A stretch of DNA of 64,000 nucleotides from Bin94 sp965215535 (lineage in GTDB: Bacteria; Gemmatimonadota; Gemmatimonadetes; Longimicrobiales; Gaopeijiaceae): the NCBI GenBank assembly GCA_965215535.1, contig OZ244063.1, forward strand, positions 62,001 to 126,000. The letters are read 5' to 3'. Position numbers and translations under genes: made by a program. Numbering within the stretch: the stretch's first letter is position 1; each line of letters begins with the position of its first letter. Below, piece by piece: positions 16,540-26,001 of the stretch. The notes beneath the pieces are model-generated. The model saw only the letters and a list, made by a program, of their open reading frames with translations, was not told the DNA's origin and ran no database searches.

Positions 16540-17988
16540 TCACCCATCCTGCAGCTCCGGTTCGATCTCCTCTGACCGCTCTTCGTGCAGATCAACCAGG
16601 GGAGTCGGATAGTTGCCCGAGAAGCAGGCCGAGCAGAAGGGCCCCCGTTCCTCCACGGCCCCGACCAGCCCGTCGAGTGAGAGGTACCCGAGCGAATCGA
16701 CCTGGAGTTCGGCCGCGATCGCGCCCACCGACCGTGCCGAACCGATGAGCTCCTTCTTCGAGGGCATGTCGATTCCGTAATAGCAGGGGAAGCGAACCGG
16801 AGGACTGGCCACCCGAAAGTGAATTTCGGCCGCACCCGCCTGCCGAATGAACTTGACCAGGCTGCGCGATGTGGTGCCTCGCACAATCGAATCGTCCACC
16901 ACCACAACCCGCTTGTTGGCCAGAACCTCGCGCACCGGATTGTACTTGATGCGGGCGCCGAAATCGCGATCGGCCTGCGATGGACGAATAAAGGTGCGGC
17001 CGACATAGTGGTTGCGCAACAATCCGAGTTCATAGGGAATATTGCTCTCTTCGCTATATCCAAGGGCTGCCGAGTTGGCGCTGTCCGGCACCGCAATGAC
17101 GCAATCGGCCGGCACGGGGTGTTCGCGCGCAAGCTGGCGGCCGAGGGCGCGGCGGGCGCGATCCACGCTCAACCCCCACAGACTGGAATCGGGGCGCGCA
17201 AAATAGACAAGCTCGAAGATGCAGGGCGAGGGTTCCTCGGGGTGCAGGCCCGGCAGACTCTCGACCGTTTTGCCCCGAATGCGCACAAGTTCGCCCGGTT
17301 CGATGTCGCGCAGATAGCGGGCTCCCACAATATCGAGTGCACAACTTTCGCTTGTGACAATATGATTGCCGCTCTCGAGCTGTCCCAGCACCAGGGGGCG
17401 AAATCCGCGCGGGTCGCGCACGGCGTACATGGTTTCGCCAATGGTGATGACCAGCGAGTACGCGCCCTCGATAAAGCTGAGCGCATCGCGTATCTGGGCC
17501 ACGACCGAGCGATGGCGGGAGCGCGCAATCAGATGAACGATGACCTCGGAATCGGACGAACTCTGGAAGATCGCCCCCTCGTCGACAAGCTGGCGCTTGC
17601 ACATCCGGGCATTGGTGAGGTTGCCATTGTGAACGATCGCCAGATCGCCCTCGGAGTAGCGCACCACAATCGGCTGGGCGTTGACCCGCTGTCCATTGCC
17701 GGCGGTGGAGTAGCGCACGTGGCCGAGCGCCGTGCGTCCGGGAAGCGCGGCAATTCGCTCTGCATTGAAGACGTCGGAGACAAGTCCGAGTTCCTTGTAC
17801 AGCCGGGTCTGCCCATTCCGGGTGGCGCAGATGCCGGCGGCCTCCTGCCCACGGTGTTGCAGGGCGTAGAGCGCAAGAAAGGCAAGCTCCGAGGCGTTGT
17901 CGGCCCCGCTGACGCCCACAATTCCGCACTCTTCGCCGGGACGGTCGTTCAACAGTGCAACAGGAAGATCGGTGGCCGGGCCGCGCAT
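16540..17988 (-). CDS. purF: Amidophosphoribosyltransferase PurF
   Basis: This enzyme makes phosphoribosylamine from PRPP and glutamine, the first step of purine synthesis. The 482-residue protein has a 20-residue propeptide ending before Cys21 (EECGIVGV), the catalytic nucleophile of the glutaminase domain. The PRPP-binding motif VVVVDDSIVRGTT lies in the C-terminal half. Cys residues in CIFELVYFARP, FPCYYGID and CSACFSGNYP match the 4Fe-4S, Bacillus-type PurF. It starts at an ATG four bases after purL and is the last purine gene of the run truA-htrA-purBCSQLF. Confidence 0.97.
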   Translation of the reverse strand: MRGPATDLPVALLNDRPGEECGIVGVSGADNASELAFLALYALQHRGQEAAGICATRNGQTRLYKELGLVSDVFNAERIAALPGRTALGHVRYSTAGNGQRVNAQPIVVRYSEGDLAIVHNGNLTNARMCKRQLVDEGAIFQSSSDSEVIVHLIARSRHRSVVAQIRDALSFIEGAYSLVITIGETMYAVRDPRGFRPLVLGQLESGNHIVTSESCALDIVGARYLRDIEPGELVRIRGKTVESLPGLHPEEPSPCIFELVYFARPDSSLWGLSVDRARRALGRQLAREHPVPADCVIAVPDSANSAALGYSEESNIPYELGLLRNHYVGRTFIRPSQADRDFGARIKYNPVREVLANKRVVVVDDSIVRGTTSRSLVKFIRQAGAAEIHFRVASPPVRFPCYYGIDMPSKKELIGSARSVGAIAAELQVDSLGYLSLDGLVGAVEERGPFCSACFSGNYPTPLVDLHEERSEEIEPELQDG

Positions 17989-17992
17989 GGGT

Positions 17993-20263
17993 CTATCCTG
18001 TTCGGCTCATGAGTTCGGGGATGGCGCCGAAGTGGCGCGCGCTCAGGGTGGCCAGCGGAATGCCGACTCTGTCCTGGTTCATTTCGATCTCCAGGGGAGC
18101 GTCCTGGCGTCCGACCGTGCCGATCTGCGCAGCGGGCACTCCAAAGCGCGAAGCCGTCTGCAGAACCCCGGGGAGATCGCCGGGGGCGCAACTGATGACA
18201 ATCCGCCCATGGTCCTCGCCGAAGAGGAGCGCCGTGGCCGGCAGGGGATCGGCAAGCCGCACGGTGGCGCCAAAGCGCTCGCGGGTGCGCGGCCGTCCCA
18301 GGCAGCACTCCGTCAGCGTGACCGCAAGTCCCCCGCTGGAGACATCGTGGGCCGAACGAAGCCGCTCCTCGAAGGCAAGGGCCAGAATGCACTGCTGAAG
18401 CTGCCGCTCTGCCGCAAGATCGACCGGGGGAGGCTCGCCGGCCACCAGATCGTGCAGCACATAGAGGTACTCCGAGCCGCCGAGCTCGCCGGTGTTGGAG
18501 CCGAGCAGAACGATGGCGTCGCCGGGAGCGCGGAAGGGATGGCAGACCCGTTTGTCGAGGTTGTCGATTACGCCCACCATTCCGATCACCGGAGTCGGAT
18601 AGACCGCCCGGCCATCGGTCTCGTTGTAAAAGGAGACATTGCCGCCGGTGACGGGAGTCTCGAGCACGGCGCAGGCGTCGCGCATGCCAAGCACCGCCTC
18701 GCGAAACTGGTACATGATCTGCGGCTTGAGCGGGCTGCCGAAGTTGAGGCAGTTGGTGACGGCCCGCGGCACGGCCCCTGTACAGGCCACATTGCGCGCC
18801 GCTTCGGCGACCGCTCCCATGGCCCCCACCCGCGGATTGAGCCAGGTGTGGCGGCCATTGCAGTCGGTGGTGGCGGCCACTCCACGGTGCGTTCCCGGAA
18901 TTCGGATCACGCCGGCGTCGCCCCCGGGGCGCTCAATCGACTGGCCGCGCACGGTGGTGTCGTACTGCTCGTAGACCCACTGCTTCGAGGCGACCGAAGG
19001 CGAACCCGCAATCTGCAAAAAGGCGTCCTCCAGAGTTCCGGGCGGCTCGATATGGGGTGCGAGATCCATGACCCGCAGCGCGCGCACATCTGCGTCTTCT
19101 TCGGCGGGGCGTTCGTAGGTGGGGCAGCCCTCGGTGAGGGGAAGCGCGGGAATGTCGGCGACCGGAATCCCCCTCTCGAGAACCCTGAAGTTGCCGCCGG
19201 CGGTCACCCTGCCGATGGTGGCGGCCTCGAGCTCCCACTTCTCCAGAATTGCGCGCACCTCGTCTTCGTGCCCTGCCGCCGCCACCACCAGCATCCGCTC
19301 CTGCGATTCCGAGAGGAGGATCTCGTAGGGCGTCATGCCCGGCTCGCGCACCGGCACCTGCGCCACATCGATCTCGACCCCGGTCCCCGACCGACCCGCC
19401 ATCTCGGCCCCACTCGAGGTGAGCCCGGCGGCCCCCATATCCTGAATTCCCACAATATGTCCGCTGGCGATCAGCTCCAGCGACGCCTCCAGAAGCAGCT
19501 TTTCGGTGAATGGGTCGCCCACCTGCACCTGCGGTCGGCTGCTGACGTCGTCGCCCTCCGAGAGTTCCTCCGATGCGAAGGTGGCGCCGTGGATTCCATC
19601 GCGTCCGGTGCGCGCGCCCACGGCCATCAGGGTATTGCCGACGCCCTCGGCGGTTCCCCGGATCAGCTCCTCGCGCCTCATCAGCCCGAGGCACATGGCA
19701 TTGACGATCGGATTGTCCCGGTAGCCCCGGTCGAAGTGGACCTCGCCCCCGACCGACGGAATGCCGACGCAGTTTCCATAGTCGCCCACTCCGCGCACCA
19801 CTCCGCCGAAGAGATAGCGCACGCGGGGGTCGTCGGGATCGCCGAAGTGCAGCGAGTTCAGGGTGGCGACCGGCCGTGCGCCCATGGTGAAGACATCGCG
19901 CAGAATGCCACCCACCCCCGTGGCCGCTCCCTGATAGGGCTCGACGGCCGAAGGGTGATTGTGGGATTCGATCTTGAAGGCCAGGGCATGGCCGTCTCCC
20001 ACATCGATGACGCCCGCATTCTCGCCCGGCCCCTGAATGACCCAGGGCGCCGTGGTGGGGAGGAGCCGGAGGAGCCGTTTCGAGTTTTTGTAGCCGCAGT
20101 GCTCGGACCACATCGCCGAAAAGACGCCCAGCTCGGTGAAGGTGGCCTCGCGCCCCAGAATCGTCACGATCCGGGCGTATTCCTCGGCCGAGAGTCCGTG
20201 TTCCTCGATCAGTGCGGTCGTCATGGGGGGGTCGCCGGGGCGGGGAAGGGGGGATGTGGTCAC
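17993..20263 (-). CDS. purL: Phosphoribosylformylglycinamidine synthase subunit PurL
   Basis: This is the ATP-dependent amidotransferase subunit that, with PurQ and PurS, converts FGAR to FGAM. The 756-residue length and the presence of separate purQ and purS genes identify the small PurL type. Motifs include WSEHCGYKNSKR with the catalytic His, FKIESHNHPSAVEP and the Gly-rich LGSNTGELGGSEY. The GTG at 20263 overlaps the purQ stop (GTGA) and has an AGAGGGGG-like ribosome site upstream. An ATG at 20224 is also in frame but has a run of C before it, so the GTG is preferred. Confidence 0.95.
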   Translation of the reverse strand: MTTSPLPRPGDPPMTTALIEEHGLSAEEYARIVTILGREATFTELGVFSAMWSEHCGYKNSKRLLRLLPTTAPWVIQGPGENAGVIDVGDGHALAFKIESHNHPSAVEPYQGAATGVGGILRDVFTMGARPVATLNSLHFGDPDDPRVRYLFGGVVRGVGDYGNCVGIPSVGGEVHFDRGYRDNPIVNAMCLGLMRREELIRGTAEGVGNTLMAVGARTGRDGIHGATFASEELSEGDDVSSRPQVQVGDPFTEKLLLEASLELIASGHIVGIQDMGAAGLTSSGAEMAGRSGTGVEIDVAQVPVREPGMTPYEILLSESQERMLVVAAAGHEDEVRAILEKWELEAATIGRVTAGGNFRVLERGIPVADIPALPLTEGCPTYERPAEEDADVRALRVMDLAPHIEPPGTLEDAFLQIAGSPSVASKQWVYEQYDTTVRGQSIERPGGDAGVIRIPGTHRGVAATTDCNGRHTWLNPRVGAMGAVAEAARNVACTGAVPRAVTNCLNFGSPLKPQIMYQFREAVLGMRDACAVLETPVTGGNVSFYNETDGRAVYPTPVIGMVGVIDNLDKRVCHPFRAPGDAIVLLGSNTGELGGSEYLYVLHDLVAGEPPPVDLAAERQLQQCILALAFEERLRSAHDVSSGGLAVTLTECCLGRPRTRERFGATVRLADPLPATALLFGEDHGRIVISCAPGDLPGVLQTASRFGVPAAQIGTVGRQDAPLEIEMNQDRVGIPLATLSARHFGAIPELMSRTG

Positions 20264-20967
20264 CGGGCCCCCTCTGTGGGCCGAATCCGGCTGCCCACGA
20301 GCGATTCGAAGAGGGGAAGTCCGTCTGCCGAGCCCGTGATGGCTTCGATGGCGCGATCGGGGTGCGGCATCATGCCGAGCACATTGCCGCGCCGATTCGC
20401 GATTCCGGCAATGGCGTGCAGCGAACCGTTGGGATTGGATTGCTCGCTGGTGTCGCCGTCGGGGCTGCAGTAGCGAAAGACGATCCGCCCCTCGCTCTCC
20501 AGGGTGGCCAGGGTGGAGGGGTCGGCGTAGTAGTTGCCGTCGGCGTGCGAGAGCGGCATGCGCAGAACCCGGTCTTCGCGGTAGCGCGAGGTGAAGGGGG
20601 TGTCGGTGCGTTCGGTGCGCAGGTGGCAGTCGTGAGACTGAAAGCGCAGCGAGACATTGCGCAGCAGGGCGCCGGGAAGCAGTCCCGCCTCGCAGAGGAT
20701 CTGGAAGCCGTTGCAGATGCCCAGGACGAGGCCCCCGCGATCGGCGAAGCGGGCGATGGCCTCCATGATGGGGCTGAAGCGGGCGATGGCGCCGGGGCGC
20801 AGGTAGTCGCCATGCGCGAAGCCGCCCGGTACGATGACCGCATCAACCGGGCCGAGCTCCTTCTCGCGGTGCCAGAGATACGATGCCGCGCCGCCCGCAA
20901 TCTCTACCGCGCGCACACAGTCCTGGTCGCAGTTGGAGCCGGGAAAGGTGATGACCGCAACCCTCAT
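20260..20967 (-). CDS. purQ: Phosphoribosylformylglycinamidine synthase subunit PurQ
   Basis: This is the class I glutamine amidotransferase subunit that supplies ammonia to PurL. The 235-residue protein begins MRVAVITFPGSNCDQD and has the nucleophile motif LGICNGFQIL. The C-terminal GNVLGMMPHPDRA carries the catalytic His. The start overlaps the purS stop (ATGA) and the stop overlaps the purL GTG. The length is normal for the family. Confidence 0.96.
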   Translation of the reverse strand: MRVAVITFPGSNCDQDCVRAVEIAGGAASYLWHREKELGPVDAVIVPGGFAHGDYLRPGAIARFSPIMEAIARFADRGGLVLGICNGFQILCEAGLLPGALLRNVSLRFQSHDCHLRTERTDTPFTSRYREDRVLRMPLSHADGNYYADPSTLATLESEGRIVFRYCSPDGDTSEQSNPNGSLHAIAGIANRRGNVLGMMPHPDRAIEAITGSADGLPLFESLVGSRIRPTEGAR

Positions 20968-21233
20968 TGCGCATCTCCCGGGTGGGCGCTGGCGGCGATG
21001 CGAACATTTTCGGTGACCGGATTGGCCAGGAGCTTGTCGCACATCGCCTGCGCCAGCTCTTCGGCTGCTGTGGCCGATTCTGCGGTCAGATCAAGCTGAA
21101 TGGTCTTGCCGACGCGCACCTCCGCAACGGATTCGAATCCGAGCGCGGCCAGCGCATGATGAATGGCCTTGCCCTGGGGGTCGAGCAGGCCGGGACGCGG
21201 GGTGACCAGAATCTGCACCGTGAATCGCTTCAA
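20964..21233 (-). CDS. purS: Phosphoribosylformylglycinamidine synthase subunit PurS
   Basis: PurS is the small bridging subunit of the PurLQS complex. Translation gives an 89-residue protein, KRFTVQILVTPRPGLLDPQG at its start and then KAIHHALAALGF, typical of PurS. No ATG is available at the expected place. A TTG at 21233 gives the usual N-terminus and has GGAG about ten bases upstream; a GTG at 21218 would clip the first beta strand. It overlaps purQ by four bases and follows purC by 17 bases. The gene is easy to miss because of its size and its TTG start. Confidence 0.88.
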   Translation of the reverse strand: MKRFTVQILVTPRPGLLDPQGKAIHHALAALGFESVAEVRVGKTIQLDLTAESATAAEELAQAMCDKLLANPVTENVRIAASAHPGDAQ

Positions 21234-21250
21234 GGGAGTGTTCTCCAAGA

Positions 21251-22237
21251 TTATGCTTGTGTGCCGGGGTTGCCGGCTTCGGGTCGGCGCCTGTCGGAAT
21301 CGTTGAAGAGACCGGGTGGATGGGCGAAGCGCGGCGGTTTCCAGGAGTGGAGTGGCGATCCGGTCAGCCGCTGGAAAATTTCGCGGTAGCGCATGGTGGA
21401 GCTCTCGATCGCGGCGGGGGGCAGCGGTGGGGGCGGGGGTTCCCGATTCCAGTCCGCCAGAGTGTCGAGATAATCGCGAATGGGCTGCTTGTCGAGCGAA
21501 TCCTGGGCCTGACCCGGGCGGTAGCGGTCGTGAGGCCAGAAGCGCGAAGAATCCGGGGTGAGCACCTCGTCGATCAGCAGAAGTTCGCCATCCGACGCGA
21601 TCCCGAACTCGAACTTGGTGTCGGCCAGGATGATCTCCCGCTCCGCCGCCACCCGCGCGCCCCGCTCGAAGATCGCCAGCGACCGGTCGCGCAGCCGCCC
21701 TGCAAGCTCGTCCCCCAGGCGTCCTGCCACCTCGGCCAGGGGAATGTTCCGGTCGTGCCCCTCCTGCGCCTTGGTTGCGGGTGAAAAGAGGGGAGCAGGC
21801 AATCTGGCGCTCTCGATCAGCCCCGCAGGCATCGCTTCGCCCGCCAGGGTGCCGCTGCGCCGATACTCCTGCCACGCCGATCCCGAGATGTATCCGCGCA
21901 CCACGCACTCCACAGGCAGCGGTTCGGTGCGGCGAACCAGCGAGGAGCGTCCCGCCCACTGGTGTTCATGGCCACAGAGCGCCGGAATGGCACGGCGAAT
22001 TTCGTCGTCGCGGATCGAGATCAGATGATGCGGAATCTCTTCCAGGTGGGCAGCCAGCCACCAGGCGGTGATCGCGGTCAGGACGCGGCCCTTGTCGGGA
22101 ATGCGCTCCCGCATCACCACATCGAAGGCGCTCACGCGGTCGCTCGCAATCAGCAGCAGCAGATCGGTGCCGGGAACCGCATGGACATCGCGAACCTTGC
22201 CGCGGAAGAGAAGGGGCAGGGGGAGGGGCGCGGTCAT
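21251..22237 (-). CDS. purC: Phosphoribosylaminoimidazole-succinocarboxamide synthase PurC
   Basis: This is SAICAR synthetase, which joins CAIR and aspartate with ATP. The 328-residue protein has LLFRGKVRDVHAV at the start, then SDRVSAFDVVM, CVVRGYISGSAWQEY, KAQEGHDRNI, LADTKFEFG and LIDEVLTPDSSRFW, all PurC motifs. The C-terminal tail of about 60 residues is Pro-rich and probably flexible. It lies two bases downstream of purB and 17 bases upstream of purS. Confidence 0.97.
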   Translation of the reverse strand: MTAPLPLPLLFRGKVRDVHAVPGTDLLLLIASDRVSAFDVVMRERIPDKGRVLTAITAWWLAAHLEEIPHHLISIRDDEIRRAIPALCGHEHQWAGRSSLVRRTEPLPVECVVRGYISGSAWQEYRRSGTLAGEAMPAGLIESARLPAPLFSPATKAQEGHDRNIPLAEVAGRLGDELAGRLRDRSLAIFERGARVAAEREIILADTKFEFGIASDGELLLIDEVLTPDSSRFWPHDRYRPGQAQDSLDKQPIRDYLDTLADWNREPPPPPLPPAAIESSTMRYREIFQRLTGSPLHSWKPPRFAHPPGLFNDSDRRRPEAGNPGTQA

Positions 22238-22239
22238 GC

Positions 22240-23676
22240 CTACACTCGTATGGGGGCGGCTGTTGCGATGCGTTCGGCGTGGCGTTCCAGCACCGGAGCG
22301 ACCTCGGATGCGAGAAAGGCGTCTACCTGTTCGGGGGCTCGTCCCACCAGCGTCTCCGGCTTTTCTGCCCGCTCCTCGAGCTCGGCGCGCGACATGCCCA
22401 GCTCTGCATCGGCGGCGACCCGGGCAAGGAGATCCGCCTCCCTTCCCTCGGTCATGCGCCGCGCTGCGGCCAGGGTGTGATGACGAATCCGTTCATGCGC
22501 CCGCTGCCGGTCGGCGCCCCGCAGCGTGGCCTCCATCAGGACGGCTTCCATGACCATGAAGGGAAGGTGCGTCGCCAGGTTTGCCGCGACCACTCCCCGG
22601 TTGACGCGCAGCCCGCTCGCCACATTTTCGGCCAGAACCAGAGCCGCATCGGTGGTCATGTAGGCGTCGGGCACGGCGAGTCGCCGGTTGGCCGAGTCGT
22701 CCAGGGTGCGCTCCAGCCACTGGGTGGCGGCGGTGTGGGCGGGATTGGCGGCCAGCACGATCGTGTGGCGGGCGAGGGCGCAGATCCGCTCCGAACGCAT
22801 CGGGTTGCGCTTGTAGGGCATGGCCGACGAACCGACCTGATCGGGCTCGAAGGGCTCCTCGAGTTCGCGCAGATGCGAGAGCAGACGAATGTCGGTTGCC
22901 ATGCGCGCGAGAGAAGAGGCGACGCCGGCGAGTGTGGCCAGGAGCGCCTGATCGACCTTGCGCGGATAGGTCTGGCCGGTGACGGAATAGGCCGCTGCAA
23001 AGCCGAGTCGCTGGCAGAGTTCGCGCTCGAGCGCCTCGACTTTGGCGTGGTCGCCCCCGAAGAGCTGCAGGAAGGATGCCTGCGTGCCGGTTGTGCCCCG
23101 AACGCCGCGCAGCCTGAGCCTTCCCAGACGGTACTCGATCTCCTCCAGATCCAGGAGAAGATCCTGAATCCAGAGGGTGGCGCGCTTGCCGACGGTGGTG
23201 GGCTGGGCCGGCTGAAAGTGGGTATAGGCCAGGGTGGGCAGATCGCGGTAGCGGGCGGCGAAGCGGGCGAGGGCGCGAATCGCGGCCACAATCCGATCGC
23301 GAATCAGGGAGAGGGCGGCGCGGTGCTGAATGAGATCGGTGTTGTCGCCGACGAAGGCCGAGGTGGCGCCCAGGTGAATCAGACCCCGGGCGGCAGGCGC
23401 CAGATCGCCAAAGTGATGAATGTGCGCCATGACATCGTGCCGGAAGCGCTCTTCGTAGCGGGCCACCGCCTCCAGGTCGATGTTGTCCAGGTGCTCGCGC
23501 ATCTGCAGGATCGCTTCCTCGGGAATGTCGAGTCCCAGGGCGCGCTCCGCCTCGGCCAGCGCCAGCCAGAGTCGTCGCCAGTGCCCGAAGCGGAAGGCCG
23601 GCGCAAAGATCCGCTCCATCTCGCGCGAGGCGTACCGGGCTGCCAGCGGATGCGCGTATCGCTCCGAAGCGGTCAT
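22240..23676 (-). CDS. purB: Adenylosuccinate lyase PurB
   Basis: This enzyme acts twice in purine synthesis, cleaving fumarate from SAICAR and from adenylosuccinate. The 478-residue protein carries the superfamily signature GSSAMPYKRNP, plus THFQPAQPTTVGKR with the catalytic His and LGATSAFVGDNTD. The ATG at 23676 overlaps the htrA stop (ATGA); a GTG two codons earlier is possible. It sits between htrA and purC. Confidence 0.96.
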   Translation of the reverse strand: MTASERYAHPLAARYASREMERIFAPAFRFGHWRRLWLALAEAERALGLDIPEEAILQMREHLDNIDLEAVARYEERFRHDVMAHIHHFGDLAPAARGLIHLGATSAFVGDNTDLIQHRAALSLIRDRIVAAIRALARFAARYRDLPTLAYTHFQPAQPTTVGKRATLWIQDLLLDLEEIEYRLGRLRLRGVRGTTGTQASFLQLFGGDHAKVEALERELCQRLGFAAAYSVTGQTYPRKVDQALLATLAGVASSLARMATDIRLLSHLRELEEPFEPDQVGSSAMPYKRNPMRSERICALARHTIVLAANPAHTAATQWLERTLDDSANRRLAVPDAYMTTDAALVLAENVASGLRVNRGVVAANLATHLPFMVMEAVLMEATLRGADRQRAHERIRHHTLAAARRMTEGREADLLARVAADAELGMSRAELEERAEKPETLVGRAPEQVDAFLASEVAPVLERHAERIATAAPIRV

Positions 23677-25157
23677 GACCACTCCAGAAGGCCGGTGCGC
23701 ACCACCCGGCCGCTCCGTTCAAGGAGGAGAACGAAGGGACGCGCTGCACGCTGGGTTCGCCTGAGCGCTGCCGCCGCCTCCTGCGCCGTGCGCACCCGCG
23801 AATTGTTGACGGCAAGGATGACATCGCCCGGTGCGAGGCCGATGCGACGGGTCAGAAGCTCGGAGATCTCCACCACCAGCGCCCCCTCGGCCGAGACCAG
23901 CTCGCGCTCCGCCTGAATGCCGGGGGTGATGGTCACCACCTCGAGGTCGCGCAGCAGCTCGACCCGCTCGGCGCTCAGCGAGGGCAACGGCCCGGCCTCC
24001 ACAGTCACGATTCCGGCTCCCTCCACCTCGAGATCGATGCGGTCGCCCGCCCTCAAATCGAGAAGTGCGGCGGCGTAATCCAGGGTGGTGGCCAACCGCA
24101 GCCGACCCGCCCGCACCAGGCGCGCGCCCGCTTGCAGCCCTGCCCGGGACGCCGGCGAGCCCTCGGTAATGCGCGCCACCCGCACGCCGCGCGATCGCCC
24201 GAATCCATCGGCTTCCACTGCCTCGACGTTCAGCCCGAGCCAGGCGCGGCGCACCTCGCCGTAGCGCTCCAGGTCGGCGGCAATTCCAAGGGCGCGATCG
24301 ATTGGGATGGCGAAGCCGAGACCCTCGCTGCCTCCTGAGCGCGAGAGGATCGACGCATTGATGCCGACGACTTCGCCCAGCGCATTGACCAGAGGTCCCC
24401 CGGAGTTGCCGGGATTGATGGCGGCGTCGGTCTGGATCATGCCGAGGTGGAAGCCGTCGTCGCCGTCGCCGGGGACGATATGGCGACCGAGTGCGCTGAC
24501 CACGCCGGCGGTGACCGAGGGTTCGGGGCTGGAGATCAGCCCGCCAAAGGGATTGCCGATCGCCACGGTCCACTCGCCGATCATGAGGTCGGTGGCGGTG
24601 CCCAGGGGCGCGACCGGCAGGGTGGCGGCATCGGCTGCGAGTGCGAGGACGGCGATGTCGGTGGCCGGGTCGGAGCCGACCAGGCGGGCAGTGAAGTCGC
24701 GGGCGTCGGGGAGGGTGACGAGGATCTCGGTCGCATCGTCCACGACATGATGATTGGTCAGCACCGTGCCGCGGGCATCGATGATGAAGCCGGAGCCGAG
24801 CCCCTGGCTCTCGCGAAAGGGAAGGTAGTAGTCGTCGAAGAATGTGCGTCGTCGGATCTGCTCGCGCCGCCGCACCGAGATGGTGACGACCGCAGGCGCG
24901 ACATTCCGGGCGGCCCGGACGATGGCGGTTGCGCGGCTGTCGGCGAGGGATTGCCGGGCGTTGGCGATTGGGATTGACGCCGGGCTGCCGGGTTCATGGG
25001 GCGCGGGGACCGGGTTTGCGGGGACCGGGTTGCCGCTTCCGGCCGGAGCCCCCTCTGCCGGGGGAAGATCGCAGCCGCCGGAAGCGATTGCGCTGCCGAC
25101 GATGGAGAGCGCGAAGAGAAGCGGAGGAACCGGACCGGGCCGGCGTGCGCTCCTCAC
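23673..25157 (-). CDS. HtrA/DegP-type serine protease, predicted lipoprotein
   Basis: This 494-residue envelope protease would degrade or refold damaged secreted proteins. The GTG at 25157 overlaps the truA stop (GTGA), has a GGAAGG ribosome site and gives a signal peptide ending in the lipobox-like ASGGC. The trypsin-like domain has His137 (TNHHVV), Asp167 (TDIAVLAL) and Ser252 (NPGNSGGP). Two PDZ-like regions follow, one around GVRVARITEGSPASRAGL and one near the C-terminus (GDVILAVNNSRV). Its place inside a purine gene run is probably operon economy rather than function. Whether it is truly lipid-anchored is an inference. Confidence 0.92.
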   Translation of the reverse strand: MRSARRPGPVPPLLFALSIVGSAIASGGCDLPPAEGAPAGSGNPVPANPVPAPHEPGSPASIPIANARQSLADSRATAIVRAARNVAPAVVTISVRRREQIRRRTFFDDYYLPFRESQGLGSGFIIDARGTVLTNHHVVDDATEILVTLPDARDFTARLVGSDPATDIAVLALAADAATLPVAPLGTATDLMIGEWTVAIGNPFGGLISSPEPSVTAGVVSALGRHIVPGDGDDGFHLGMIQTDAAINPGNSGGPLVNALGEVVGINASILSRSGGSEGLGFAIPIDRALGIAADLERYGEVRRAWLGLNVEAVEADGFGRSRGVRVARITEGSPASRAGLQAGARLVRAGRLRLATTLDYAAALLDLRAGDRIDLEVEGAGIVTVEAGPLPSLSAERVELLRDLEVVTITPGIQAERELVSAEGALVVEISELLTRRIGLAPGDVILAVNNSRVRTAQEAAAALRRTQRAARPFVLLLERSGRVVRTGLLEWS

Positions 25158-25963
25158 CGGGGAGCCTTCCCGGCTGCATCGCGGCCATGGGGGTAGTCCA
25201 CACGCACGAGAAAGAGTCCGCAGGGGGGAGCCGGCGGAGATGTTCTCACTCTGCATGACGCGTCCGGCTGCGAGGGCTGTGATCCCAGAAGTCGAAAGAT
25301 ATCGCTCTCGTCGCGGCGGCCAAGGGCGATCTCCACCATCGTGCCCACCAGGTAGCGCACCATGCGATGCAAAAACCGGTTGGCCGAGATCTCGAAGAGG
25401 AAGCCGGGCCCCTCCCAGCGCCGCCAGCGAGCCCGACTCACCCGGCAGCGGTAGCCGCGCTGGGGCTGTCCTGACCGTGCAAAGGCGCGAAAGTCGTGCT
25501 CGCCGACGATCGCCTGCGCGGCGCGCACCGCCGGATCGAGGTCGAGTGGGCGCAGGAGCGGCCAGCACCAGCGGCGGTGAAAGGGCGATGCGGCTGCCGG
25601 ATCAACCCCCACCTGGTAGCGATAGTGACGCAGAATGGCATCGCGCCGCGGGTGAAAGCGATCGCAGACGGCGACCGCGCTCCGCACCCAGATCGAGTCG
25701 GGGAGAATGGCATTGAGCGAGCGCACCAGCGCTGCCGCCCTCCAGCGGGCCGGCATCGACACCGCCGCCACCTGCCCGCTCGCATGTACCCCTGAATCGG
25801 TACGCCCCGCCCCGACCACCGGCCGCCGCTCCTCGACGAGGCGGGCGATGGCGTTCTCGAGCGCGCCCTGCACGGTGGGAGACCCGGGCTGCGCCTGCCA
25901 TCCGTGGAAATCGGTGCCATCGTAGTGAAGGGTCAGCTTGAAGCGCGTTTCGCGGGAGTTCAT
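25154..25963 (-). CDS. truA: tRNA pseudouridine(38-40) synthase TruA
   Basis: TruA modifies uridines 38-40 in the anticodon arm of tRNAs. The 269-residue protein has LHYDGTDFHGWQ near the start and the catalytic Asp56 in GRTDSGVHASGQ. FHPRRDAILRHYRYQV and NRFLHRMVRYLVGTMVEIALG follow, all family motifs. The first ATG is 38 bases from the divergent trpD start, so both promoters must overlap this short gap or the coding regions. It is the first gene of the minus-strand run that continues through htrA and the purine genes. Confidence 0.96.
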   Translation of the reverse strand: MNSRETRFKLTLHYDGTDFHGWQAQPGSPTVQGALENAIARLVEERRPVVGAGRTDSGVHASGQVAAVSMPARWRAAALVRSLNAILPDSIWVRSAVAVCDRFHPRRDAILRHYRYQVGVDPAAASPFHRRWCWPLLRPLDLDPAVRAAQAIVGEHDFRAFARSGQPQRGYRCRVSRARWRRWEGPGFLFEISANRFLHRMVRYLVGTMVEIALGRRDESDIFRLLGSQPSQPDASCRVRTSPPAPPCGLFLVRVDYPHGRDAAGKAPR

Positions 25964-26001
25964 AATTCGGGATCCCGGCAGCCCCCGAAGGGCTCGCTCT
26001 C

